From Lachnospiraceae bacterium UBA2860 (GTDB taxonomy: Bacteria > Bacillota > Clostridia > Lachnospirales > Lachnospiraceae): DNA of 19,753 nt. The DNA lies in assembly GCA_002350625.1 (NCBI GenBank), contig DEFE01000062.1:1-19753 (forward strand). The letters run 5' to 3'. Under the pieces are notes generated by a model. The model was not told the origin of the DNA and did no database searches. It saw nothing but the letters and a program-made list of their open reading frames with translations. Of this stretch, positions 5,984 through 13,906 are shown piece by piece (position 1 is the stretch's first letter; each line of letters starts with the position of its first letter). The position numbers and the translations under genes were made by a program.

Positions 5984-8398
5984 ATGCCGGACACGGACTT
6001 ATCCAAACTGAATATCCCGGCGTTTTCCCTCCCCGATCCGGACATCGGGCTGACGGATGCAGCCGTCGAAGAGCGCCGCGCGGCCGGCCTCACCGGCGAG
6101 GGCGACACGACCGGCGTGCGCAGCGTGCCGCAGATCGTGCGGGCGCACACGCTGACGTATTTCAACCTGCTCAATATCTTTCTCGGCGCGCTGGTCTTCT
6201 CGACCGGCCAGTACAAGCACATGCTTTTCCTCGGCATCATCATCTGCAATTCCGCGATCGGCATCATCCAGGAGCTGCGGGTGCGTCAGCAGATTCTGAA
6301 GCTCAGCGTCATCACCGCCGCGCGCGTCCGCGTGCGCCGGGGCGGCAGGGAAGTCGAAATCCCGGTCCCCGAAATCGTGCAGGACGACATCGTGCTCCTC
6401 GCCCCCGGCGACCAGATCGTGGCCGACGGCCCGGCGCTCCGCCCCGCGCACCTCGAGGTCAACGAAGCCCTCCTCACCGGCGAGTCGAAGCCGGTCCGCA
6501 AAGAAAATGGCGCGCTCCTCCGCTCCGGCAGCTTTGTCGCGGCGGGCACCTCGCTCATGCGCGCGGAAAAGGTCGGCCGGCAGTGCTACGCCGCCAGGCT
6601 CGCCCACAAGGCGCAGTCCAGAAAGCGCGCTTCTTCGGAAATGGTTCGGAGTATTCAGCGTGTCTTCCACATCGTTTCCGTCGCGCTCATCCCCATCGGC
6701 CTCATGCTCTACCGCAGCCAGCGGATCGCCGCGGCCGCGGCCGCGCAAGCCGGCGGCATGGACGCGCAGTGGATTTATAATAACGCCATCGTTCGCACGG
6801 TCTCCGGCATGATCGGCATGATCCCCGAGGGCCTCGTCCTCCTCACCTCCGTCTCCTTCATTATCGGCGTCGGCCGCCTCGCGATGAAAGGCGCCCTCGT
6901 TCAGGAGATGCAGGCGATCGAATCCCTCGCCCGCGCGGACATCCTGTGCACGGACAAGACCGGCACGATCACGAGCGGCGAGCTGCGCGTATCGAAATTA
7001 ATGACCATCGGAAATGCCGACAAGGACCGCATCAGGCAGATCTGCGCCCACATGGGCGGCGCCTCCGGCGGCCTAAATGACACCGCGCGGGCGCTCGAGC
7101 GGTATTTCGGGCGGCGCCATGACTGGACCGTCACGGAAGAAATCCCCTTCTCCTCGGCCCGCAAGTACAGCGCCGCGGCCTTCGCCGAGGCCGGCGCCTT
7201 CGTGCTCGGCGCGCCAGACCGCCTCGTCCCTGACGACGGACAAATCCTCTCCCACGTGAAGACCTACACGGAGAAGGGCTATCGCTGCCTGCTCCTTTGC
7301 GGGTCTGACGGCATTTCCGCTAAAGAGGATCGAATCGGGACGCTCCGGCCGCTCGCGCTCATCATCATCTCCGACGTGCTGCGCGATGACGCGAAAGAGA
7401 CATTTGCGTACTTCGAAAATGCCGGCGTCCAGATCAAGGTGCTCTCGGGCGACGACCCGCGGACCGTGTCGGCGGTCGCGCAGAAGGCCGGCATCGCGGG
7501 GGCCGAGCTCGCCATCGATGCGGGGACGCTGCCGGCGGACCTGTCGGCCGAGCATAAGAGACTGGAAGAATGTCATATCTACGGGCGCGTGACGCCCGAG
7601 CAGAAGCAGGCCCTCATCCGCGCGTGGCAGGCGGCCGGGCACACCGTCGCCATGGTCGGCGACGGCGTAAATGACGTGCTCGCGATCAAAGACGCCGACT
7701 GCGGCATCGCGATGGCGGCCGGCGCGGGCGCGGCCAGGTCGGCGGCCCACATCGTCCTCACCGGATCCGATTTCGGATCCATGCGCGAGATCATCGGCGA
7801 GGGCAAGACCGTCATCTGCAATATCGAGCGTGTGAGCGCGCTCTACCTCACGAAAATGATCTACGCGGCGGTGCTGAGCGTGCTCTTCAGCATCCTCCTC
7901 CAGCCGTACCCCTGGACCACCCTCCAGATGGGCCTCATCAACCTCGTCGGCATCGGCATGCCCTCCTTCCTGCTCGCGCTCGAGCAGCACAGGGAATGGA
8001 AAAGCATCGGCTTCCGCAGGCAGGTCGTGCGCCTCTCAGTGCCCACCGCTGCGACCATGATCGTCACCATTTTCATGATCCGCCTCGCGGCCATCGCCTT
8101 CGGCTGGCCGCAGGACATGACCGCCCTCTTCAGCCTCACCCTCGGCGGCCTCGTCTCGCTCCTTCTCGTCGTGCAGATCTCCTGGCCGCTCAACGACTGG
8201 CGCAAGCTCATCATCGGCGCCTGCACCGGCGTCTTCCTCGCGGCGATCCTCTTCCTGCCCCGGTTCTACGACATCCACTCCATCCTCACGCCCTGGTCGC
8301 TGCTGATGCTCCCCTTCGCGCTCTTCATCAGCGTCATGCTCTCCCAGTTCAGCCGGCTCGTGAAAAAATATGACACGGGGTCTGACCCCTTGTCATAA
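5984..8398 (+). CDS. P-type cation-transporting ATPase, CtpE-like
   Basis: Integral membrane ion pump driven by ATP through a phospho-aspartate intermediate. Motifs in the 804-residue product: TGES (165-168, actuator domain), PEGL in M4 (281-284), DKTGTIT with phosphorylated Asp324, and GDGVND (559-564). Two membrane segments precede the actuator domain, two flank PEGL and about six follow the catalytic part. There is no N-terminal metal-binding CxxC domain and no CPx motif in M4, so it is not a heavy-metal pump. The short N-terminus and MIPEGLVLLTS resemble the CtpE-like group, for which calcium transport has been reported; the ion here is inferred. The start at 5984 has GGAGG at 5973-5977; the frame stays open upstream but lacks such a site. 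The last nine residues, YDTGSDPLS, are encoded by a palindromic repeat and the TAA is the first linker codon. A short Ala run (about 249-254) sits between M3 and M4. Confidence 0.93.
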   Translation: MPDTDLSKLNIPAFSLPDPDIGLTDAAVEERRAAGLTGEGDTTGVRSVPQIVRAHTLTYFNLLNIFLGALVFSTGQYKHMLFLGIIICNSAIGIIQELRVRQQILKLSVITAARVRVRRGGREVEIPVPEIVQDDIVLLAPGDQIVADGPALRPAHLEVNEALLTGESKPVRKENGALLRSGSFVAAGTSLMRAEKVGRQCYAARLAHKAQSRKRASSEMVRSIQRVFHIVSVALIPIGLMLYRSQRIAAAAAAQAGGMDAQWIYNNAIVRTVSGMIGMIPEGLVLLTSVSFIIGVGRLAMKGALVQEMQAIESLARADILCTDKTGTITSGELRVSKLMTIGNADKDRIRQICAHMGGASGGLNDTARALERYFGRRHDWTVTEEIPFSSARKYSAAAFAEAGAFVLGAPDRLVPDDGQILSHVKTYTEKGYRCLLLCGSDGISAKEDRIGTLRPLALIIISDVLRDDAKETFAYFENAGVQIKVLSGDDPRTVSAVAQKAGIAGAELAIDAGTLPADLSAEHKRLEECHIYGRVTPEQKQALIRAWQAAGHTVAMVGDGVNDVLAIKDADCGIAMAAGAGAARSAAHIVLTGSDFGSMREIIGEGKTVICNIERVSALYLTKMIYAAVLSVLFSILLQPYPWTTLQMGLINLVGIGMPSFLLALEQHREWKSIGFRRQVVRLSVPTAATMIVTIFMIRLAAIAFGWPQDMTALFSLTLGGLVSLLLVVQISWPLNDWRKLIIGACTGVFLAAILFLPRFYDIHSILTPWSLLMLPFALFISVMLSQFSRLVKKYDTGSDPLS

Positions 8399-8484
8399 TT
8401 GTTTACATAAAATCATGACACGGGGTCTGACCCCCTGTCACAAAAGTTTACATAAAACATGACACGGGGTCTGACCCCGTGTCA
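8371..8484 (+). repeat. Tandem array of three REP-like palindrome units
   Basis: Cores lie at 8371-8395, 8416-8440 and 8460-8484, spaced 45 and 44 bases apart. All have the left arm TGACACGGGGTC. The right arms end CCCCTTGTCA, CCCCCTGTCA and CCCCGTGTCA, so only the third is a perfect palindrome. Linkers are TAATTGTTTACATAAAATCA and CAAAAGTTTACATAAAACA, and a further GTTTACATAAAAA follows the last core. The first core is translated as the end of the ATPase. The array lies between converging genes and may act as a bidirectional terminator. Confidence 0.93.
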
Positions 8485-8497
8485 TGTTTGTTTACAT

Positions 8498-8526
8498 AAA
8501 AACCGGCAGGGCTCCCGCCCCGCCGG
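8498..8526 (-). terminator. Intrinsic terminator of glgB
   Basis: On the minus strand CCGGCGGGGC, loop GGGA and GCCCTGCCGG form a 10-bp stem with one G-U pair, followed directly by TTTTT. It begins about 20 bases after the glgB stop. It is separate from, and abuts, the palindrome array. Confidence 0.85.
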
Positions 8527-8546
8527 CACATATCTGTCTTCCGATT

Positions 8547-10517
8547 TCACTTCTTCGCCGTCTTCGCTTTAGTCGTCTTCTTCGCCGGCTTCTTCTCCTC
8601 CACCGGATCGTCATACACGAAGATCTCCGCGCCGTACGCCGGCAGCGTAAAGCTGATATGGTACGGCTTCCCGTCGCACTCGCCCTCGACGGCGGTGTAG
8701 GTCTTCTTCGTGATTTCCGCGAGGCCGCCGTACTTCGGATCCATCGAGTTCATGAGCAGCTTGTACTTGCCGGGGACGAAGCAGCCGACGCTGTAGTCGT
8801 CGCGCGGCATCGGCGTCATGTTCAGCACGAAGAGCAGGTTCTGCTTCCCGTCCGGCGACTTCCGCACGAAGCTGTAGATGCTCCGGTCGCAGTCGTCCGC
8901 ATTAATCCACTCGAAGCCGTTCGGATCGTAGTCCGTCGCGTGAAGCGCCGGGTACTTCTGCACGAGCTTCCACAGATCCCGCACGTAATTCTGCAGCTTC
9001 TTGTTGAGGTCCGTCTCGAGCAGGAACCAGTCGATCTCGCGCTCCTCGCTCCATTCGCGCTGCTGCCCGAACTCCTGCCCCATGAAGAGGAGCTTCTTGC
9101 CCGGGTGGCCCGCCATATAAGTGTATCCGGCCTTCAGATTGGAGAACTTGTCTTCGTAAATGCCGGGCATCTTCGACCACATGGAGCACTTCAGGTGCAC
9201 CACCTCATCATGCGAGAGCACGAGCACGTACTTCTCGGAGTAGGCGTATGACGTCGAAAATGTCATTTTATAGTGATTTCCCTTCCTGAAAAGGGGATCC
9301 AGCTTCATATATTCCAGGAAGTCATTCATCCAGCCCATGTTCCACTTGAGCGTAAAGCCCAGGCCGTCGTCCTTCTCGACGTCGCCCGTGACCTTCGGCC
9401 ACGCCGTGGATTCTTCGGCGACCATGACCACGCCGGGGTTCCTCCCGCGGATGAGCGTGTTGAGATGCTTGAAGAACTCGATCGCTTCGAGATTCTTGTT
9501 CTCGCCGTACTTGTTCGCGACCCACTCGCCGTCGCGCTTGCCGTAGTCGAGATAGAGCATCGAAGCGACAGCATCCACGCGAAGCCCGTCGACATGCATG
9601 TACTCGACCCAGAAGAGCGCATTTGCGAGAAGGAAATTCTTGACCTCGGGGCGGCCGTAATTGAAGATCTTCGTGCCCCACTCCGGATGCTCGCCCTGGC
9701 GCGGGTCGGCGTGCTCGTAAAGCGCGTAGCCGTCGAACTCGGCGAGGCCGCATTCATCCTTCGGGAAGTGCGCCGGCACCCAGTCCAAAATGACGCCGAT
9801 CCCTTTCTTGTGGAAATAATCGATCATGTAGGCGAAATCTTCCGGCGTGCCGTAGCGCGACGTCGGTGCGAAATAACCCGTGACCTGATAGCCCCAGGAG
9901 CCGTCAAACGGATGCTCGGCGATGCCCATGAGCTCGATGTGCGTGTAGCCCATGTCCTTGATGTACGCCGCCGCGCGCTCCGCGAACTCGCGGTAGTTGT
10001 AGAAGCCCTGCGGGATGCCGTCGCACTCCGGATGCTTCATCCAGGATCCGATGTGGCACTCGTAGATGATCATCGGCTCCTTGTCGACATCGAACGCGGC
10101 GCGCTTCTTCATCCAGGATCCGTCGGACCATTTATGTGAAGTCAGGTCCGCGACGACAGACGCCGTCCCCGGACGGAACTCCATCTGATTCCCAAACGGA
10201 TCCGCCTTGAAGAGCCGCTGATCCTGCGCGCCCACGATGAAATACTTGTACAGCGCGCCCTTGCCCACGCCCGGGATAAATGTCTGCCACACGCCGATCT
10301 CATCCCGGTTCGTGATCACGTTGGCATTGACGTCCCAGCCGTTGAAATTGCCGATCACGGAAACACTCTTCGCGTTCGGCGCCCAGACGGCAAAATACGT
10401 TCCCTGCTGGCCATCGATCTCGGTGAGATGCGCACCCAGTTTCATATAAAGATCGTAATGTGTCGCATGACCGAAGTAATACTGATCCATCTTGGTAAAT
10501 ACGTACTTGTTTTCCAT
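8547..10517 (-). CDS. glgB: 1,4-alpha-glucan branching enzyme
   Basis: Introduces alpha-1,6 branches into glycogen-like alpha-glucan; cytoplasmic, GH13 family. The N-terminal CBM48-type module is visible (TYFAVWAPNAKSVSVIGNFNGWD, about 40-62), then the catalytic barrel: GSWGYQVTGYFAPTSRYG (206-223), DWVPAHF (245-251), DGLRVDAVASM with nucleophile Asp315, VAEEST with acid/base Glu368, and LSHDEV with Asp437. The product is 656 residues, normal for branching enzymes lacking the extra N-terminal module. It ends in a Lys-rich tail (DDPVEEKKPAKK...). The start at 10517 has AAGGAG seven bases upstream; longer frames upstream only read through palindromic repeats and a promoter. It has its own promoter and terminator and so looks monocistronic; no other glycogen genes are in the window. 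Confidence 0.96.
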   Translation of the reverse strand: MENKYVFTKMDQYYFGHATHYDLYMKLGAHLTEIDGQQGTYFAVWAPNAKSVSVIGNFNGWDVNANVITNRDEIGVWQTFIPGVGKGALYKYFIVGAQDQRLFKADPFGNQMEFRPGTASVVADLTSHKWSDGSWMKKRAAFDVDKEPMIIYECHIGSWMKHPECDGIPQGFYNYREFAERAAAYIKDMGYTHIELMGIAEHPFDGSWGYQVTGYFAPTSRYGTPEDFAYMIDYFHKKGIGVILDWVPAHFPKDECGLAEFDGYALYEHADPRQGEHPEWGTKIFNYGRPEVKNFLLANALFWVEYMHVDGLRVDAVASMLYLDYGKRDGEWVANKYGENKNLEAIEFFKHLNTLIRGRNPGVVMVAEESTAWPKVTGDVEKDDGLGFTLKWNMGWMNDFLEYMKLDPLFRKGNHYKMTFSTSYAYSEKYVLVLSHDEVVHLKCSMWSKMPGIYEDKFSNLKAGYTYMAGHPGKKLLFMGQEFGQQREWSEEREIDWFLLETDLNKKLQNYVRDLWKLVQKYPALHATDYDPNGFEWINADDCDRSIYSFVRKSPDGKQNLLFVLNMTPMPRDDYSVGCFVPGKYKLLMNSMDPKYGGLAEITKKTYTAVEGECDGKPYHISFTLPAYGAEIFVYDDPVEEKKPAKKTTKAKTAKK

Positions 10518-10578
10518 GGAACTCTCCTTATGCCAATCTTTGTGATCAAAGGGGCGCGGCCCCAATCTTCTGCTAATT

Positions 10579-10607
10579 AGTATAACACTATGTTGCAAAG
10601 TTGTCAC
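10579..10607 (-). promoter_or_regulatory. Promoter of glgB
   Basis: On the minus strand GTGACA (10602-10607) and TATACT (10579-10584) are spaced 17 bases. The predicted leader of about 55 bases contains a small GGGGC/GCCCC hairpin and the AAGGAG site. The nearest palindrome core begins about 20 bases upstream of the -35. Confidence 0.65.
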
Positions 10608-10626
10608 TGACAGGGGGCGGAAAACA

Positions 10627-10696
10627 TGACACGGGGTCTGACCCCTTGTCATATTGTATGCAATATAAACATGACACGGGGTCTGACCCCGTGTCA
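10627..10696 (+). repeat. Two tandem REP-like palindrome units
   Basis: Cores at 10627-10651 (right arm CCCCTTGTCA) and 10672-10696 (perfect palindrome) are 45 bases apart. The first linker is atypical, TATTGTATGCAATATAAACA, and itself contains the dyad TATTG-TATG-CAATA. The second core is followed by the standard TAATTGTTTACATAAAAACA, leading into the GH1 terminator hairpin. That hairpin occupies the place of a third unit and shares its ends (CAGGGGC...GCCCCCGTGTC). Confidence 0.9.
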
Positions 10697-10709
10697 TAAT
10701 TGTTTACAT

Positions 10710-10737
10710 AAAAACACAGGGGCAGCTGCCCCCGTGT
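10710..10737 (-). terminator. Intrinsic terminator of the GH1 gene
   Basis: On the minus strand ACACGGGGGC, loop AGCT and GCCCCTGTGT form a 10-bp stem with one G-U pair, followed by TTTTT. It lies about 25 bases after the stop codon. Its position, 45 bases on from the previous palindrome core, and its ends suggest it derives from or converged with a third REP-like unit. Confidence 0.8.
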
Positions 10738-10760
10738 CGCAAAACCGTCCTGCGGTTCTC

Positions 10761-11960
10761 TTACCGATGATAGTTTTCGCCCGTGATATACCGCTCCGCC
10801 ATCTCCTCCGTCACGCCGTGGCTCCGGATGATCTCGCGGTAGAAGTGCCCGCTCTTCTTCACGGTCCGCCGCTTCGTCTCCGGATCGACCGCGACGAGCC
10901 CGCGCCTGAGGGTCTCCCCGCCGTCCGGCTCGTCGAGAAGCGCCCCGTAGTAGTACCGCTCGACGGGCAGGTCGCTGCCCGCGATCACGGCGAGCTGGTC
11001 GTAGAGGTACAGCGAGCGGAAGCGGTCCCCGCCGTCCGCGGCGCTGTTCTCGGTGATCCACAGCGGCAGCGCGGCCGTCTTCGTCATCTCGTGCATGACC
11101 TCGAGAAGGCCCTTCGGATAAATCTCGTACCCGTCGTCCGTCTTCGGGTCCTCCGGCCGCGTGAGGTTGTCGCCGGTCTTCGTGACGCGGCTCCGCGTGT
11201 GGTAGCTGATGCCGATAAAATCCGCGTAGCTCCCGCGTTTGAATCCGCCGAGATTCTCTAACGGAAAAGCAAAGTCGCCATTTGCGCAGGCACGCGCCGG
11301 CGCGTCCTGGAACAGGAAACGGCTGATCCGCGTGCTCCCGGTCTCCATCACGCTCGAGGCATGAAGCGGCGCAAATGCCTTCATCCCGAGGCTAACGCCG
11401 ACGCGCGTATCGCCCAGCCCCATCCCGCTTCGCATGCGGTGGATCTTCTCGTAGGCGCGGATATGGCAGCCGGCCATGACCGACATGGCGCGCCGCACGG
11501 AGAGCGGATTGCTCCGGCTCGTCGCGGGCAGCGTCCCGCCGTACTGCTCGAAGGCCTTGATATTCGGCTCGCTGAGCGTCACATAGTCGCTGACGAGGTC
11601 GCCGAAATTCTTCACGGCGTAGCCCACGTAGCGCAGAAATGTCTTCGCATTTGCCGGATAATAAAATCCGCCGCGCCGCGAGAACCAATCCGGATCATCG
11701 AACGCGTGCATGACGAGCAGCGGCCGGATACCCGAGGCCCTGATGTACGTGAGCGCCTCGCGGTACTGCCGGACGGCCCCCGCGTCGAACACTCCGGCCT
11801 TCGGCTCGATCAGGCGCCACGACAGCGTGATCATCGCGCTGCCGAGCCCCATCGCGGCCATCAGATCCGTGTCCTCGCGCCAGTGCGCCAGATCCTCGCT
11901 CTTGTAGACGGGAACCGCCGCCCCCAGGATCAGTTTCTTCGGAAGTCTGTAGCCCTTCAT
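10761..11960 (-). CDS. Glycoside hydrolase family 1 protein (divergent beta-glucosidase-like)
   Basis: Predicted cytoplasmic retaining beta-glycosidase; the substrate cannot be told from sequence. GH1 landmarks along 399 residues: N-terminal LILGAAVPVYKSED in place of the usual GAATSAYQ-type segment, WREDTDLMAAMGLG, MITLSWRLIEPKAG, HAFDDPDWF, TLSEPN with candidate acid/base Glu131, DFIGISYHTRS, and WITENSA with candidate nucleophile Glu304. Both catalytic Glu are present, but TxNEP reads TLSEP and the substrate-binding Gln near the N-terminus is missing. It is also shorter than typical GH1 enzymes of about 450-480 residues. The start at 11960 has AAAGGG about 11 bases upstream. The stop is followed by a strong terminator. 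Activity may be altered: a glycosidase of narrow specificity or a family member with a new role are both possible. Confidence 0.85.
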   Translation of the reverse strand: MKGYRLPKKLILGAAVPVYKSEDLAHWREDTDLMAAMGLGSAMITLSWRLIEPKAGVFDAGAVRQYREALTYIRASGIRPLLVMHAFDDPDWFSRRGGFYYPANAKTFLRYVGYAVKNFGDLVSDYVTLSEPNIKAFEQYGGTLPATSRSNPLSVRRAMSVMAGCHIRAYEKIHRMRSGMGLGDTRVGVSLGMKAFAPLHASSVMETGSTRISRFLFQDAPARACANGDFAFPLENLGGFKRGSYADFIGISYHTRSRVTKTGDNLTRPEDPKTDDGYEIYPKGLLEVMHEMTKTAALPLWITENSAADGGDRFRSLYLYDQLAVIAGSDLPVERYYYGALLDEPDGGETLRRGLVAVDPETKRRTVKKSGHFYREIIRSHGVTEEMAERYITGENYHR

Positions 11961-12004
11961 CGATAGAAATTCCCTTTCTTGTGATGGAATATTGTCGAAA
12001 ATTA

Positions 12005-12029
12005 TGACAGGGGGTCAGACCCCGTGTCA
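12005..12029 (-). repeat. REP-like palindrome between ade and the GH1 gene
   Basis: Minus orientation: TGACACGGGGTC, T, GACCCCCTGTCA, followed by TAATTTTCGAC, where the linker is mostly lost. It begins 12 bases after the ade TGA. The sequence between, ACATGAAAAACATGAC, looks like a duplicated repeat edge (ACATGA twice). It could serve as the ade terminator. The rest of the 11961-12041 gap contains only the GH1 ribosome binding region. Confidence 0.88.
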
Positions 12030-12041
12030 TGTTTTTCATGT

Positions 12042-13751
12042 TCACGTGAGCATCTGCCACTCCGTCACCGAGAAGACGCCGCGCGGCGTGCAGCGGATCT
12101 CCGGGATGACCGGAAGGGCCATGAAGGACAGGGTCACAAATGGCTCCATGTCCTTGGGAACGCCCATTTTGTGCGCTTTGGTCGTCATGCGCCGGACTTT
12201 CTTGCTGACGTAGCTGTAGCTGCGGTCGGAGATGAGGCCCATGATCGGCAGCTCCAGCGTGTCGAACACCGCGCCATTTTCGACGATCGTGTACCCGCCG
12301 TGCGTGCGCTCGAGCTCCTTCACGGCGAGAATCATGTCGGCGTCGTTGTCGCCGATGACGATGATGTTGTGGCTGTCGTGCGAGACGGAGGATGCGATCG
12401 CGCCGCCCTTGAGCCCGAACCCGAGCACGGCGCCGGCGCCGATTTTGCCGGTGTAGTGGTGCCGCTCGAAGACGGCGATTTTGTCGACTTCGCCGTTCGG
12501 GACGAACTCGCCGCCATTTTCGGTGCCCGGGAGGACCATGTCGACGCGCTCCGTGAGGATTTCTCCGGGGAGCATCTTGATCACCGGAAATGGTTCCGCC
12601 CCGGGATTCACCCGCAGTTTTTCTGGATCGATCTGCGCCAGGTGCACGGTGTTCATGAGGTGCGGCGGGCAGGGCGCGGGTTTGATCTTCAGCATGTCTT
12701 TGATGTTCCTGCCGTTGTAGAAGACCATCTGCGCGTTGAAATCCTTCAATGAATCCCACACGACGAGGTCCGCGTCGTAGCCCGGCGCGACGGCGCCGGT
12801 GCGGCGGAGGCCGTAGCAGCGGGCCGGCTGGATGGTCGCCATCTTGACGGCGGCGATCGGGCTGATGCCCATGCTGACGGCTTTTCTTACGTTGTTGTCG
12901 ATGTCGCCCTCGCGGATAATGTCATCGATGTGGCGGTCGTCGGTGCAGAAGCAGAAACCTTCCGTGTTGGTGTTATTTTCGACGATGCCCTTCACGATCT
13001 TCTCGAGGTTCTTCGCGGCGCTGCCCTCGCGGATGTGGCAGGTCATGCCCATCGAGCGCTCCTGCATGATGTATTCGTAGGTCGTGCCCTCGTGGTCGGT
13101 CGTGATGCCGGCGAGCACGTAGGCCGCCATTTCTTCCTTCGTGAGCCCCGGCGCGTGCCCGTCCTTGACCTTGCCGTCGAAGAGCTCGAGCTTTGCGTTC
13201 ATCGCCGGGTCGCCGTTGATCACCGACATCGTGTCCATGACCTCGCCGAGGCCGAGCACGCGCCGGTTGCCGAGATACGGCTCCATCTCGCGCGCCGTGA
13301 GGAGGAAGCCGTTGTCGTCGATCGGCGTCGCCGGCACGCAGGACGCGATCATCACGTAGACATGCGCGGGAGAATGCTGCGTCTGGTCGAGGAGATAGTC
13401 GATCCCGTCGCGGCCGGAGACATTTGCGGCCTCATGCGGGTCCACAATAAATGTCGTCGTCCCGTGCTGCGCCGCCTGCGCAATCAGGACCTGCGGATTC
13501 ACCATCGTCGACTCCAGATGCAGGTGCGCGTCAATAAATCCGCTCGTCACGTACTGGCCGTCGAGGTCGATCTCCTCCTCCCCTTCGAAGCCGTCGCCGA
13601 TGCCGACGATCATGCCGTTTTTGATGGCGATGTTGCCCTCCTCCACGCGGTCGGTAAAGACGTTGACGATCTTCGCATTTTTCAGCACGAGGTCCGATTT
13701 GATCAGTTTTCTTGCGGCCTGCGAACAGCCGGTGTACTTCTCAAGTTTCAT
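12042..13751 (-). CDS. ade: Adenine deaminase
   Basis: Converts adenine to hypoxanthine and ammonia in purine salvage; cytoplasmic, metal-dependent amidohydrolase family. The 569-residue length and motifs fit the bacterial Ade group: an N-terminal beta-sandwich part with KNAKIVNVFTDRVEEGNIAI, the metal-binding DAHLHLEST (74-82), HGTTTFIVDPHEAANVSG, GLGEVMD, TCHIREGSAAKN, CTDDRHIDDIIREGDID, and near the end SVSHDSHNIIVIGDND. The start at 13751 is preceded by GGAGGAGAG (13755-13763). It has its own extended -10 promoter with an overlapping dyad and appears to be a single-gene unit. No purine riboswitch fold was recognised in the leader. It is unrelated in function to its neighbours tatD and the GH1 gene. 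Confidence 0.96.
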   Translation of the reverse strand: MKLEKYTGCSQAARKLIKSDLVLKNAKIVNVFTDRVEEGNIAIKNGMIVGIGDGFEGEEEIDLDGQYVTSGFIDAHLHLESTMVNPQVLIAQAAQHGTTTFIVDPHEAANVSGRDGIDYLLDQTQHSPAHVYVMIASCVPATPIDDNGFLLTAREMEPYLGNRRVLGLGEVMDTMSVINGDPAMNAKLELFDGKVKDGHAPGLTKEEMAAYVLAGITTDHEGTTYEYIMQERSMGMTCHIREGSAAKNLEKIVKGIVENNTNTEGFCFCTDDRHIDDIIREGDIDNNVRKAVSMGISPIAAVKMATIQPARCYGLRRTGAVAPGYDADLVVWDSLKDFNAQMVFYNGRNIKDMLKIKPAPCPPHLMNTVHLAQIDPEKLRVNPGAEPFPVIKMLPGEILTERVDMVLPGTENGGEFVPNGEVDKIAVFERHHYTGKIGAGAVLGFGLKGGAIASSVSHDSHNIIVIGDNDADMILAVKELERTHGGYTIVENGAVFDTLELPIMGLISDRSYSYVSKKVRRMTTKAHKMGVPKDMEPFVTLSFMALPVIPEIRCTPRGVFSVTEWQMLT

Positions 13752-13807
13752 GGGCTCTCCTCCGCTTTATGAACAAGGGAACGGCGCTCCGCTCCGCTTA
13801 AGTGAAT

Positions 13808-13826
13808 GCTATAGAAGCATTATAGC
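13808..13826. promoter_or_regulatory. Dyad overlapping the ade promoter (possible operator)
   Basis: GCTATA, seven bases, TATAGC form a perfect 6-bp inverted repeat, with a second nested dyad AATGCT-N5-AGCATT. It covers the ade -10 element and the expected transcription start, where a repressor could act. It may instead be a chance result of the AT-rich promoter. Confidence 0.3.
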
Positions 13827-13827
13827 A
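13819..13827 (-). promoter_or_regulatory. Extended -10 promoter of ade
   Basis: On the minus strand TGCTATAAT is a perfect extended -10 element. No convincing -35 is seen 17 bases upstream. The predicted start site near 13812 gives a leader of about 60 bases ending in GGAGGAGAG. Confidence 0.6.
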
Positions 13828-13881
13828 CGAAAATGAAAGGCGGTGGAGACGCTTTCCGGACGGGAGTTATGTAAACAATTA

Positions 13882-13906
13882 TGACAAGGGGTCAGACCCC
13901 GTGTCA
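13882..13906 (-). repeat. REP-like palindrome at the end of tatD
   Basis: Minus orientation: TGACACGGGGTC, T, GACCCCTTGTCA, followed by the standard linker TAATTGTTTACATAA. The first three bases, TGA at 13904-13906, are the tatD stop codon. The remainder of the 13752-13881 gap contains the ade promoter and dyad. Confidence 0.92.

Noticed and set aside
8371..8484. Possible CRISPR array (palindromic repeats at regular spacing)
   Set aside because: The intervening 19-20 bases are conserved between units and between loci, there are at most three units per site, and no cas gene is present.
10518..10697. N-terminal extension of GlgB beginning MTRGQTPCH
   Set aside because: The extension is the translation of two palindromic repeats and the promoter. 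A clear AAGGAG and ATG at 10517 match the family start.
13752..13881. Purine riboswitch in the ade leader
   Set aside because: The leader is only about 60 bases and I could not find the three-helix junction or conserved loop sequences.
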